DNA of 23,559 nucleotides from an uncultured Collinsella sp. (GTDB taxonomy: Bacteria; Actinomycetota; Coriobacteriia; Coriobacteriales; Coriobacteriaceae): NCBI GenBank assembly GCA_900544755.1, contig UQWQ01000027.1, positions 1 through 23,559 on the forward strand. Reading direction: 5' to 3'. Made by a program: the position numbers and the translations under genes. The notes under the pieces are model-generated. The model did no database searches, was not told the DNA's origin, and saw nothing but the letters and a program-made list of their open reading frames with translations. Positions 7,521 to 15,871 of this stretch are shown here, piece after piece. Numbering within the stretch: the stretch's first letter is position 1; every line of letters starts with the position of its first letter.

Positions 7521-8375
7521 ATGGGCAAAGCACTCAAGCGCTGGTGGCCGCTCTTTATGCTGCCCACGTGCCTGGCGTTTATGATCGGGTTCGTGATTCC
7601 CTTTATCCAGGGTTTCTATCTCTCGTTCTGCCAGTTTATTACCATCAATAACGCGCACTTTGTCGGTATCGAGAACTACGTGCGCGCGCTGTCCGATCCG
7701 CAGTTCTCCACGTCGTTCTTCTTTACGGTGGCGTTTGCCTTCCTGTCGACGGTGCTCATCAACGTGATCGCGCTGGCCATCGCGCAGGCGCTCACCCGCA
7801 AAGCGCTCAAGGGCACCAACATCTTCCGTACGATCTTCTTTATGCCTAACCTGATCGGCGGCATCGTGCTGGGCTACATTTGGCAGATTCTGATCAACTG
7901 CCTGCTCTCCAACGTGGGCGCCCAGCTCATCGCCCTTAACTCTGCTGCTGGCTTCTGGGGCCTTATCATCCTGACCCTGTGGCAGCAGGTCGGCTACATG
8001 ATGATCATCTACATCGCCGGTCTGCAGTCCATCCCGTCTGACTACATCGAGGCCGCCAAGGTCGATGGCGCTACGGCATGGCAGACGTTTTGGAAGGTTA
8101 AGATCCCCAACCTGATGCCGACCATCACCATCTGCCTGTTCCTGTCCATCACCAACGGCTTTAAGCTGTTCGACCAGAACCTCGCCCTTACCGGTGGCGC
8201 CCCGGCGCACTCCACCGAGATGCTCGCCCTGAACATCTACAACACGTTCTATTCGCGTGCTGGCATCGCATGGCAGGGCATCGGTCAGGCCAAGGCAGTT
8301 ATCTTCTGCATCCTGGTTGTCGCTATTTCTATGATCCAGCTTAAGGCCACGAGGTCCAAGGAGGTGCAGCAGTAA
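7521..8375 (+). CDS. Sugar ABC transporter permease (MalF/UgpA-like)
   Basis: 284 aa, usual for the short MalF-type subunits of Gram-positive sugar importers. About six membrane segments can be seen, the first at roughly residues 10-37. The cytoplasmic EAA loop reads EAAKVDGATAWQTFWKVKIP from residue 177, which docks on the ATPase. The ATG at 7521 has AAAGGA upstream. It pairs with the next gene, whose start codon overlaps this stop (TAATG), so the two are translationally coupled. Together they would form the membrane channel of the importer whose lipoprotein lies just upstream. Confidence 0.93.
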   Translation: MGKALKRWWPLFMLPTCLAFMIGFVIPFIQGFYLSFCQFITINNAHFVGIENYVRALSDPQFSTSFFFTVAFAFLSTVLINVIALAIAQALTRKALKGTNIFRTIFFMPNLIGGIVLGYIWQILINCLLSNVGAQLIALNSAAGFWGLIILTLWQQVGYMMIIYIAGLQSIPSDYIEAAKVDGATAWQTFWKVKIPNLMPTITICLFLSITNGFKLFDQNLALTGGAPAHSTEMLALNIYNTFYSRAGIAWQGIGQAKAVIFCILVVAISMIQLKATRSKEVQQ

Positions 8376-9214
8376 TGAAACGCGATAAGGCTATCAACCG
8401 CGCGCTCTCGATCTTCTTTACGATTCTGTCGCTCGCATGGATCTACCCCGTGTTCATGATTGCGCTCAATTCCTTTAAGAAAGCGACCGCAATCAGCACC
8501 ACCACGGCGTTCGATCTGCTCACGCCCGAGACGTTCAACGGCCTCGCAAACTACGTGCACGCTCTGAACGAGCAGGGCTTTGCCTCGGCGTTTATGTACT
8601 CGCTCATCATCACGGTCACGTCGGTCGTGCTGATTCTGGTGTGCTGCTCCATGTGCGCTTGGTACGTGGTGCGCGTCAACAGCAAGATCTCGAACTTCTT
8701 CTATTACCTGTTCGTCTTCTCGATGGTCGTACCGTTCCAGATGCTCATGTTCACGCTGTCCAACCTCGCGGACCGCATCGGCTTTAACACGCCGTTTAAC
8801 ATCTGCTTCATCTACCTTGGTTTTGGCGCGGGCCTCGCGGTCTTTATGTTCGCCGGCTTCGTCAAGAACATCCCGCTCGAGATTGAGGAAGCGGCCATGA
8901 TCGACGGCTGCAACCCGGTCCAGGTGTTCTTTAAGATCGTCCTTCCCATTATGAAGCCCACCTATCTTTCGGTCGGCATCCTTGAGACCATGTGGGTCTG
9001 GAACGACTATCTGCTGCCCTACCTTACGCTCGACTCCACCAAGTACAAGACCATTCCTATCTTGATCCAGTACTTCCGTGGCGGCTATGGCCACGTCGAG
9101 CTCGGCCCCATGATGGCATGCATCATGATGGTCGTCATCCCCATCGTCATCATGTACATCTTCTGCCAGAAGTACATCATTGACGGCGTTGTGGCAGGTG
9201 CCGTCAAGGGCTGA
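8375..9214 (+). CDS. Sugar ABC transporter permease (MalG/UgpE-like)
   Basis: 279 aa with about six membrane helices, beginning around residues 10-32. The EAA motif EEAAMIDGCNPVQVFFKIVLP starts at residue 171 and is the standard MalG-type ATPase docking loop. Start and the preceding stop overlap by one base (TAATG at 8373-8377), with GGAGGTG about 8 nt upstream inside the previous gene. It is the second half of the heterodimeric channel and is expressed from the operon starting at 6117. Confidence 0.93.
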   Translation: MKRDKAINRALSIFFTILSLAWIYPVFMIALNSFKKATAISTTTAFDLLTPETFNGLANYVHALNEQGFASAFMYSLIITVTSVVLILVCCSMCAWYVVRVNSKISNFFYYLFVFSMVVPFQMLMFTLSNLADRIGFNTPFNICFIYLGFGAGLAVFMFAGFVKNIPLEIEEAAMIDGCNPVQVFFKIVLPIMKPTYLSVGILETMWVWNDYLLPYLTLDSTKYKTIPILIQYFRGGYGHVELGPMMACIMMVVIPIVIMYIFCQKYIIDGVVAGAVKG

Positions 9215-9239
9215 TGCCGTAACTGTTTTGCAAGTTTTG

Positions 9240-9264
9240 GCGGCGCCTCTCAGCGCGGCGCCGC
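9240..9264 (+). terminator. Intercistronic hairpin between permease and ATPase genes
   Basis: GCGGCGCC (9240-9247) pairs with GGCGCCGC (9257-9264). No U-tract follows and the next gene starts 19 bp later. It probably modulates stability or read-through rather than ending the transcript. Confidence 0.5.
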
Positions 9265-9282
9265 GTATCGAAAGGTAAAGAC

Positions 9283-10482
9283 ATGGCCGAGATCGTTCTC
9301 AAACATGTTCAGAAGGTGTATCCCAACAACGAGTCAAAAAAGAAGGGCTTCTTTGGCAAAAAGAAGAAAACCGAGGAGAAGAAGCACAACCTCAAGGTTA
9401 CCGAGGACGGTGTGCTCGCTGTAGAGGACTTCAACCTCACCGTTCACGACCAGGAGTTCATCGTCCTCGTTGGCCCTTCTGGCTGCGGTAAGTCCACGAC
9501 GATGCGCATGGTCGCCGGCCTGGAGGATATCACCTCGGGCGACGTGCTCATCGACGGCAAGCGCGTCAACGACGTGGCGCCCAAGGACCGCGACATCGCC
9601 ATGGTGTTCCAGAGCTACGCTCTGTACCCCAATATGACGGTGTACGAGAACATGGCATTTACGCTCGAGCTCAAGAAGGTCCCCAAGGACGAGATCGACC
9701 GCAAGGTTCGCTCTGCTGCCGAGATCCTGGGCATTACCGAGTATCTCGACCGTAAGCCTAAGGCGCTTTCGGGTGGCCAGCGCCAGCGTGTCGCCATCGG
9801 CCGCGCCATCGTGCGTGACCCCAAGGTCTTCCTGATGGACGAGCCCTTGTCCAACCTGGATGCCAAGCTGCGTAACCAGATGCGCGCCGAGCTCATTAAG
9901 CTGCGTCACGAGATCAAGGGCACCTTCATCTACGTTACCCACGACCAGACCGAGGCTATGACCCTCGGCGATCGCATCGTGGTCATGAAGGACGGCGTCG
10001 TCCAGCAGATCGCCACCCCGCAGGAGGTCTTCAACCATCCCGCGAACATCTTCGTCGCCGGCTTCATCGGCGTGCCGCAGATGAACTTCTTCGATGCCCA
10101 GCTGGTGCGCTCGGGCAACGGCTTTACCGTCAAGACCGAGGATATGAACGTGGCGCTCGCCCCCGAGACCTGCGCTCAGCTTGCCCTCAACTGGGACGGC
10201 GGCGACGTGAAGGAGATTACGGCCGGCGTGCGTCCCGAGCAGATTCTGCTTGCCGACAAGGGCGAGGAGGGTGCGCTCCAGGGCACCGTCGAGGTGACCG
10301 AGCTCATGGGCTCGACCGAGCATGTCCACGTGACCGCTCCCGACGGCCAGTTTGTCCTGATTATCCCCGTCGTCGACCTCGAGGCCAAGGGCGCGCTCAA
10401 GGCTGGCGACCCCATCTGGTTCAAGTTCGAGAAGAACGCGACTCATCTCTTCGATAAGGTGTCTGGCAAGAACCTTATCTAG
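9283..10482 (+). CDS. Sugar ABC transporter ATPase (MsmX/MalK/UgpC family)
   Basis: 399 aa. The motifs are Walker A GPSGCGKST (64-72), Q-loop VFQS (Q110), signature LSGGQ (162-166), Walker B VFLMDEP (182-188) and H-loop H220. A C-terminal TOBE-type regulatory region spans about 240-399. It powers the importer encoded upstream. A Lys-rich insertion at about 18-40 (SKKKGFFGKKKKTEEKK) lies between the first strand and the Walker A region, where most relatives have only a short turn. The ATG at 9283 is preceded by GAAAGG. MsmX-type ATPases can serve several importers, so this one may have partners elsewhere. A strong terminator follows. Confidence 0.93.
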   Translation: MAEIVLKHVQKVYPNNESKKKGFFGKKKKTEEKKHNLKVTEDGVLAVEDFNLTVHDQEFIVLVGPSGCGKSTTMRMVAGLEDITSGDVLIDGKRVNDVAPKDRDIAMVFQSYALYPNMTVYENMAFTLELKKVPKDEIDRKVRSAAEILGITEYLDRKPKALSGGQRQRVAIGRAIVRDPKVFLMDEPLSNLDAKLRNQMRAELIKLRHEIKGTFIYVTHDQTEAMTLGDRIVVMKDGVVQQIATPQEVFNHPANIFVAGFIGVPQMNFFDAQLVRSGNGFTVKTEDMNVALAPETCAQLALNWDGGDVKEITAGVRPEQILLADKGEEGALQGTVEVTELMGSTEHVHVTAPDGQFVLIIPVVDLEAKGALKAGDPIWFKFEKNATHLFDKVSGKNLI

Positions 10483-10550
10483 GCCCGGTGCATCCAGGCC
10501 CTCCCTTTGGGCGACTGCGGCTTTGCCATCCTTTTGCCGCGGTCACATAT

Positions 10551-10596
10551 AAGGCTCCCCTCCCGTCCACTGGGCGAGAGGGGAGCCTTTCTTTGT
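10551..10596 (+). terminator. Rho-independent terminator of the ABC importer operon
   Basis: AAGGCTCCCCTC (10551-10562) pairs perfectly with GAGGGGAGCCTT (10578-10589), followed by TCTTTG. It closes the operon that starts at 6117. Confidence 0.88.
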
Positions 10597-10621
10597 GCCG
10601 GGGCTGCCCATCTGTCAGTTT

Positions 10622-10918
10622 GTCTTGATCTGTAACAGATAGAGGGCCAAATTGGGCCTAGATGTTACAGATCGAGACGGCGTCGAGTTGCCCGTCCTTC
10701 CATCTCAATCCGTAACACGAGAGGCTGATTTCGGCAGTTACCTGTTACAGATTGAGATTACTTTAGCCGCCTTGCCCGTCTGTCTCATTCTGTAACAGGT
10801 AGACCCGATTCCAGCGGTTATCTGTTACAGATTGAGACAGTTTCTTGCAATAATTCTGTTTGTCTTGATCTGTAACAGATAGACCCAATTTTGCCGGTTA
10901 GGTGTTACAGACCGAGAT
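10622..10918. repeat. Four dyad-symmetric 57-bp units at 80-bp period
   Basis: Units lie at 10622-10678, 10702-10758, 10782-10838 and 10862-10918: each exactly 57 bp, with 23-bp spacers. Each begins near GTCTYRATCTGTAACA and ends with the inverse TGTTACAGATYGAGAC, so a unit can form a 16-bp stem around a variable 25-base centre. Each arm is itself nearly palindromic about TGTAACA or TGTTACA. Dyad centres therefore alternate 32 and 48 bp apart. Spacers 1 and 2 share TTGCCCGTC; the third differs. No protein is encoded. The array fills the gap between two convergent operons. Function unknown. Confidence 0.85.
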
Positions 10919-10953
10919 TGTTTGGTCGAGGCGGGCCACGGGCAATACGCGGG

Positions 10954-10989
10954 CACAAAAAACGGAGCCGTGTTGCCACGACTCCGTTT
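10954..10989 (-). terminator. Terminator of glgP
   Basis: Read on the minus strand, AAACGGAGTCGTG pairs with CACGGCTCCGTTT with one mismatch (10989-10977 with 10972-10960) and continues into a run of T (plus-strand a-run 10957-10962). It lies about 28 bp after the glgP stop codon. Confidence 0.85.
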
Positions 10990-11017
10990 CTCAAGAGGAT
11001 GGGTAAGGGAAGCGAAA

Positions 11018-13285
11018 TTAGTTCAGGTGCCAGATCTCGTCGTTGTACTGGGAGATCGTACGGTCGGACGAGAAGGTGCCGGCGTTGGCGATATTGATGA
11101 GCGCCTTGCGCATCCAGGCGTCCTGGTCCTCGTAGTCGGCCAGCACGCGCTCCTTGGTCTGGATGTACTCCTCAATGTCGAGCAGGGCCATAAACCAGTC
11201 CTTGCCCTTAATGTCGTCGTGCAGGCGCTGCAGGCGCTCGGCGTTGCCGGTTGCCATAAAGGCCGGGTTGGTGATGAAGTCCACCAGCAGTTTAATGCCG
11301 GGCTTGCGGTAGAGCGCACCGGCGTTGTAGGTGCCGTCGGCGTAGAGCTGCTCGACCTGTTTGGACGAGGCACCAAAGGTATAGATGTTCTCGTCGCCCA
11401 CGAGCTCGGCAATCTCCACGTTGGCACCGTCGAGCGTGCACAGGGTTAGGGCGCCGTTGAGCATGAACTTCATGTTGGAGGTGCCGCTCGCCTCCTTGGA
11501 GGCCAGGCTGATCTGCTCGGAGATGTCAGCGGCGGGGATCACGCGCTCGGCGGCGGTGACGTTGTAGTTCTCGATCATGACAACCTGCAGGTAGGGAGCC
11601 ACGTCGGGGTCGTTTGCAATCCACTGCGACAGCGTCAGGATCAGATGGATGATGTCCTGCGCGATAGTGTAGGCAGGCGCCGCCTTGCCGCCAAAGATGA
11701 TGGTGACAGGGTGCTTAGGCCTGTTGCCGTTCTTGATATCGAAGTACTTCCAGATGATGTAGAGCGCGAGCATCTGCTGACGCTTGTACTCGTGGATGCG
11801 CTTGACCTGGACGTCGATGATGGCGTTGGAGGGAATGGTCACGCCCTGCTCGAGCGCCATGAACTGGCGCATGATGGCCTTGGCCTCGACCTTGGTGGCG
11901 GCCAGGCGCTCAAGAACGTCCTTGTCGTCGGCGAACTTGGCGAGTTTGTTCAGATCGCCGGTGCTGCGCCAGTCGGTGCCGATTACATCGTCGAGCAGGC
12001 TGGCGAGCGCGGGGTTGGCTCCATGGATCCAGCGGCGGAAGGTGATGCCGTTGGTCTTGTTGGAGAACTTCTCGGGATAGATCTCGTAGAACGGATGAAG
12101 CTCGGTGTCCTCCAGGATCTTGGTGTGGAGGGCGGCTACGCCGTTGATGGAGAAGCCAAAGTGGATGTCCATGTGGGCCATGTGGACGGTGTCGTGCTCG
12201 TCGATGATGGCGACGCGCGGGTCATCGTGCTCGGCTTTCGCGATCTCATCGAGCTTGACGATAATGTCGGCGATGGCAGGGGAGACCTTCTGCAGGCTGG
12301 CGAGCGGCCACTTCTCGAGCGCCTCGGCAAGGATCGTGTGGTTAGTGTAGGCGACCATGGAGCGTACGATGGTCACGGCCTCGTCAAACTCGATGCCATG
12401 CTCGGTGGTGAGCAAGCGAATGAGCTCGGGGATGACCATGGTGGGGTGCGTGTCGTTAATTTGGACCACGGCGTAGTCGGCCAGATCGTGCAGGTTGCTG
12501 CCGCGCTCGACGGCCTCGTCGATCAGGAGCTGGGCGGCGTTGCTCACCATGAAGTACTCCTGATAGATGCGAAGCAGGCGGCCCTGCTCGTCGGAATCGT
12601 CGGGGTAGAGGAACAAGGTGAGGTTCTTGGCGATCTCGGTCTTGTCGAAGTCGATGGAGCTGCCGGGGACCAGGCCGTCGTCGACGCTCGCCAGGTCGAA
12701 CAGGCGCAGACGGTTCTTGGTGGGCTGGCCGTAACCGGGCACGTCGATGTTGACGAGCTTGGAGGTAACGGCAAAATCGCCGAACTCGACGGTGTAGGAG
12801 CGGCCGTCGTCGACTAGGATGTCCTGCTCACCGAGCCACTCGTCGGGGACGGCCTTCTGCTGGTTGTCGACAAAGCGCTGACGGAACAGGCCGTAGTGAT
12901 AGTTGAGGCCCACGCCATCGCCGGTCAAGCCCAGCGTGGCGATGGAATCCAGGAAGCATGCGGCCAGGCGGCCCAGGCCGCCGTTGCCGAGCGACGGCTC
13001 GACCTCGAACTCCTCGATCTTGTTGAGGTCGTGGCCTGCGGCGGTGAGCTGGTCCTTAACCTCATCGTAGATGCCGAGGTCGATCATGTTGTTGATGAGC
13101 AGCTTGCCGATCAAAAATTCGGCGGAAATGTAATAGAGCTTTTTCTTGCCGTTGTTGAGCGGGCAGGCGGCGGAGCGCTCCTGCACGAGTTTGACCAGCA
13201 GCTTGTAAATGCGACGGTCGTCGAGCTGCTCGAGCGAGGTGCCAAAAGACTGCTCGGCGAGTTCCATGAGGTTAATTTGGGGCAT
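11018..13285 (-). CDS. glgP: Glycogen/maltodextrin phosphorylase
   Basis: 755 aa, glycosyltransferase family 35. It releases glucose-1-phosphate from the non-reducing ends of alpha-1,4-glucans using pyridoxal phosphate. The PLP lysine lies in EASGTSNMKFMLNGAL (K606). Other hallmarks are EPSLGNGGLGRLAACFLDS near the N terminus, INDTHPTMVIPELIRLL, KTNGITFRRW and VKRIHEYKRQ. The ATG at 13285 is chosen because AGGAG lies 5 nt upstream; an in-frame ATG 27 bp earlier lacks this. It is shorter at the N terminus than the E. coli enzymes (about 800 aa), so phosphorylation- or AMP-type control elements are not expected. It lies 129 bp downstream of malQ on the same strand; the two enzymes classically work together on maltodextrins brought in by importers like the one nearby. 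Confidence 0.95.
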   Translation of the reverse strand: MPQINLMELAEQSFGTSLEQLDDRRIYKLLVKLVQERSAACPLNNGKKKLYYISAEFLIGKLLINNMIDLGIYDEVKDQLTAAGHDLNKIEEFEVEPSLGNGGLGRLAACFLDSIATLGLTGDGVGLNYHYGLFRQRFVDNQQKAVPDEWLGEQDILVDDGRSYTVEFGDFAVTSKLVNIDVPGYGQPTKNRLRLFDLASVDDGLVPGSSIDFDKTEIAKNLTLFLYPDDSDEQGRLLRIYQEYFMVSNAAQLLIDEAVERGSNLHDLADYAVVQINDTHPTMVIPELIRLLTTEHGIEFDEAVTIVRSMVAYTNHTILAEALEKWPLASLQKVSPAIADIIVKLDEIAKAEHDDPRVAIIDEHDTVHMAHMDIHFGFSINGVAALHTKILEDTELHPFYEIYPEKFSNKTNGITFRRWIHGANPALASLLDDVIGTDWRSTGDLNKLAKFADDKDVLERLAATKVEAKAIMRQFMALEQGVTIPSNAIIDVQVKRIHEYKRQQMLALYIIWKYFDIKNGNRPKHPVTIIFGGKAAPAYTIAQDIIHLILTLSQWIANDPDVAPYLQVVMIENYNVTAAERVIPAADISEQISLASKEASGTSNMKFMLNGALTLCTLDGANVEIAELVGDENIYTFGASSKQVEQLYADGTYNAGALYRKPGIKLLVDFITNPAFMATGNAERLQRLHDDIKGKDWFMALLDIEEYIQTKERVLADYEDQDAWMRKALINIANAGTFSSDRTISQYNDEIWHLN

Positions 13286-13331
13286 GTTTTCTCCTGTGAT
13301 GGGTTGTTTCATGTCTGCAAGTCATAAGAAG

Positions 13332-13365
13332 CCCGCGCGAGGGGATTGGGGTGGCCTCGCGCGGG
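13332..13365 (-). terminator. Intercistronic hairpin between malQ and glgP
   Basis: CCCGCGCGAGG (13332-13342) pairs perfectly with CCTCGCGCGGG (13355-13365). On the minus strand it is followed only by CTTCTTATG, a poor U-tract. It may attenuate read-through from malQ into glgP or protect the malQ message. Confidence 0.55.
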
Positions 13366-13414
13366 AAAAAGCAAGCGCGTCCGCACGGTGGGGAGGGGTC
13401 GGGCGCGGTAGCTC

Positions 13415-14920
13415 CTATTGAGGAAGCTCGATTTCGGCTTCCGACGGGATGCGGAAGTAGGTCTCGGTCCAGCCGGTGAGCTTGTGCTCGAGCTCGCGGG
13501 TGATGGCGCCATCGAGCATGCGCCAGGTCCAGTTGCCGCCCATGGTGGCGGGAGTGTTGATGCGCGCCTCGTTGCCCAGGTTGAGCAGGTCCTGCATGGT
13601 GTAGATGCAGGTATCGCTTACGCTGGCGGCGATGGCGCGGTTGAGTGCATCGGCCATGGGCTCGCCTGCCTGCTGGTGGGTGTACAGGGCCGCCTGCTCG
13701 CGCTGACGCGGGGTGGCCGTTCCCTCAAACCAACCGCGCGCCGTCTCGTTGTCGTGTGTGCCCACATAGGCGACGGTGTTGGCAATGTAGTTGTGCGGCA
13801 GGTAGTACGAGTTGGTGCCCTCAAAGGCGAACTGCAAGATCTTCATGCCGGGGAAGCCCGAGTTGTCGCGCATGTCGATGACGCCGGGGGTGAGGAAGCC
13901 CAGGTCTTCGGCGATGATGGGCAGCGTGCCGAGCTTTTCCTCGAGCGTCTTGAAGAACTTGAGGCCGGGGCCCTGCGTCCACGAACCGTAGGACGAATCG
14001 GGTGAGGAGAACGGCACCTCCCAATAGGCCTCGAAGCCGCGGAAGTGATCCAGGCGGATGACATCGTACATGTCGAGGGCGGCGCGGATACGGCCCTCCC
14101 ACCAGGAGAAACCGTCGGCTTCCATGGCGTCCCAGTCGTAGATGGGATTGCCCCAGTACTGGCCGGTGGCCGAGAACTGGTCGGGCGGCGTGCCGGCGAC
14201 ACTCACAGGATTACCGGCGGCGTCGATCTTAAAGAGCTCGGGCGTGGCCCACATCTCGACGGAGTCGCGCGAGACATAGATGGGCAGGTCGCCGATGATG
14301 AGGATATCGCGCTCGTTGGCATAGGCCTTGAGGCGGCTCCACTGACGATTGAAGAAGTACTGCGTCATCTGGTGGTAGAGCATGCGCGCGGGATGGGCGG
14401 CGCAGACCTTGGCAGAAGCCTCGCCGCGGGTACGGAGCTCTGCGGGCCACTCCCAAAAGGCCTTGAGACCGCACTCCTCCTTGACGGTCATGAACTCGCA
14501 GTAGGGGATGAGCCAGTCTTCGTTTGCTTGGACAAAGTCGTCGAAGTCGGCCGGCTTGTCGGCGGCAAAGCGCTCGGCGGCGCGGTCGAGAATCTGACGA
14601 CGGCCACCAAAGATGGCACCATAGTCGACATTGCTGGGGTCGGAGCCCAGGTACACGCCGTCGATATCGCACTGCTCCAGATAGCCGGCCTCGATAAGCT
14701 CGGCAAAGTCGATGAAATTGGGGTTGCCCGCACGGGCCGAGAACGACTGATAGGGCGAGTCGCCATAGCTCGTTGTCGTAAGGGGGAGAATCTGCCAGTA
14801 ATGTTGTTTGCACGAGGCGAGGAAATCGACAAAGTCATAGGCGTTCCAGCCAAAGCCGCCGATACCGTAAGGTCCGGGCAATGACGAAACGGGCATCAGA
14901 ACGCCGCTTGCACGCTCCAT
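13415..14920 (-). CDS. malQ: 4-alpha-glucanotransferase (amylomaltase)
   Basis: 501 aa, glycoside hydrolase family 77. It transfers alpha-1,4-glucan segments between maltodextrins and releases glucose. Catalytic residues are visible as D291 (VIRLDHFRGF, nucleophile), E338 (IIAEDLG, acid/base) and D390 (VGTHDNET). The N-terminal SLPGPYGIGGFG and YGDSPYQSFSARAGNP are family hallmarks. An ATG at 14992 would give 24 extra residues. I prefer 14920: the encoded start MERASGVLMPVSSLPGPYG aligns with short family members, AAAGGACGGTGAG precedes it, and the likely transcript begins only about 7 nt before 14992. The promoter carries the GntR-type palindrome at 15019-15030, tying it to the PTS and ABC genes. 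glgP follows downstream. Confidence 0.93.
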   Translation of the reverse strand: MERASGVLMPVSSLPGPYGIGGFGWNAYDFVDFLASCKQHYWQILPLTTTSYGDSPYQSFSARAGNPNFIDFAELIEAGYLEQCDIDGVYLGSDPSNVDYGAIFGGRRQILDRAAERFAADKPADFDDFVQANEDWLIPYCEFMTVKEECGLKAFWEWPAELRTRGEASAKVCAAHPARMLYHQMTQYFFNRQWSRLKAYANERDILIIGDLPIYVSRDSVEMWATPELFKIDAAGNPVSVAGTPPDQFSATGQYWGNPIYDWDAMEADGFSWWEGRIRAALDMYDVIRLDHFRGFEAYWEVPFSSPDSSYGSWTQGPGLKFFKTLEEKLGTLPIIAEDLGFLTPGVIDMRDNSGFPGMKILQFAFEGTNSYYLPHNYIANTVAYVGTHDNETARGWFEGTATPRQREQAALYTHQQAGEPMADALNRAIAASVSDTCIYTMQDLLNLGNEARINTPATMGGNWTWRMLDGAITRELEHKLTGWTETYFRIPSEAEIELPQ

Positions 14921-15005
14921 GGATGCACTCACCGTCCTTTTGAATAAGGGGCTGCGCCGTAGATGGATAGACGGCTCGTCCCGAGTTTCCATTGCTATTG
15001 TCCCT

Positions 15006-15035
15006 ATTGTAGAACATGTTGTTTAAACATGTATA
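15006..15035 (-). promoter_or_regulatory. malQ promoter with embedded operator
   Basis: On the minus strand a -10 TACAAT (15011-15006) and a weak -35 TATACA (15035-15030) are 18 bp apart. The palindrome TTGTTTAAACAT (plus strand 15019-15030) fills the spacer, where a bound repressor would exclude RNA polymerase. Predicted transcription start is near 14999. Confidence 0.6.
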
Positions 15036-15082
15036 GAGAGAATGAAAAAGTTCCCGACTTTCGGTGAATGGTAGTGCGCCAT

Positions 15083-15153
15083 AGACGATATGAGTTGAAC
15101 ATTGGGAGCTCCTCCCCTTGCGGCTCTTTTGTGGGTCGGGCGACAATGGTCGT
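15083..15153 (+). repeat. Left copy of a 70-bp inverted repeat
   Basis: It starts AGACGATATGAGTTGAACAT and ends GGTCGGGCGACAATGGTCGT. It matches the reverse complement of 15872-15941 at about 90% by eye, with one single-base indel. It marks the left side of the segment holding two transposase remnants. Confidence 0.8.
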
Positions 15154-15235
15154 CGTCATTAAAGACCGGCTGCCAGCCAGGTTGCAACAATGCAAGAAGG
15201 GTTCACATTCAGTTGGCCGTTGACACAAACAATCG

Positions 15236-15502
15236 CGCGAAGACCTCGTCTTCTTCGGTAAGTCCAGGCGCGGCAAGACGCGCATGGCAGTCGCCCTCAC
15301 GATGCGCGCGGTCGCCGCGGACATGTCGGTCAGGTTCTGGCAGACCGCGCAGCTGGTTCTCGAGCTCGGCAACGCGAAGCGCAAGGGAACGCTGTCGAAA
15401 CTGTTGAACGACGTGTCGCCCGCGAGGCTGCTCGTGCTCGACGAGTTCGTCTACGTCCCCTGCGACGTAGACGGTGCGAGGGTTCTCTACCAGGTCATTT
15501 CC
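15236..15502 (+). pseudogene. Remnant of IS21-family helper ATPase (istB)
   Basis: About 89 codons remain of a protein normally near 250 aa. They read as an AAA ATPase: EDLVFFGKSRRGKTRMA (Walker A GKSRRGKT) and ARLLVLDEF (Walker B), ending at LYQVIS. There is no start or stop of its own. The N-terminal third and everything after the VIS segment are missing. It abuts an IS110 fragment in the opposite orientation at about 15503-15506. Too short to work; a decayed insertion. Confidence 0.75.
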
Positions 15503-15505
15503 GTC

Positions 15506-15860
15506 CATGTAGTGCTCGTAGGCCGCGGCGTCGTCGGGCTCGTCGAAGGAGAGGGACTCCGTCCAGTCCCAGTAGGCCCCCGTCCAGGCGCCCCTGCGCC
15601 TGCCGGCCGGCGTCGTCTCGTCGAAGACGAGGCCGTGGCGCAGCAGGAACTTCGACATCCGCTGCTTGGCGTGTTGCAGGTCGTCGCGCGCGTCCTCGAG
15701 GGCGCTCGTCGGGGACCCACACCTCGACGACGTTGCGGCGCGCCAGCATGCGTGCCAGCCACTCGGCGTCGCGGCGGGCGTTCTTGCGGCCGCGGGCCGG
15801 TGCATCTTCGGGACCGCCCCGACGACGCAGCCGAGGCCGAGGGCCCGCAGCGCGCGGCCG
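15506..15860 (-). pseudogene. Frameshifted remnant of IS110-family transposase
   Basis: On the minus strand the homology moves between two reading frames. RALRALGLGCVVGAVPKMHRP is in one frame, then KNARRDAEWLARMLARRNVV-EVWVPDE in the next, then ALEDARDDLQHAKQRMSKFL-LRHGLVFDE and DWTESLSFDEPDDAAAYEHYM back in the first. These match the middle of IS110 transposases (the DRRDAERLARLL and RQRLSKFLLRHG regions). Both the DEDD N terminus and the transposase_20 C terminus are missing, and two frameshifts are needed, so it is non-functional. It ends where the istB fragment ends. Confidence 0.72.
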
Positions 15861-15871
15861 CGGTTGATGGT

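Noticed and set aside
10622..10918. CRISPR array.
   Set aside because: Repeats are 57-bp dyads that vary in their centres, the spacers are 23 bp and partly alike, and there are no cas genes.
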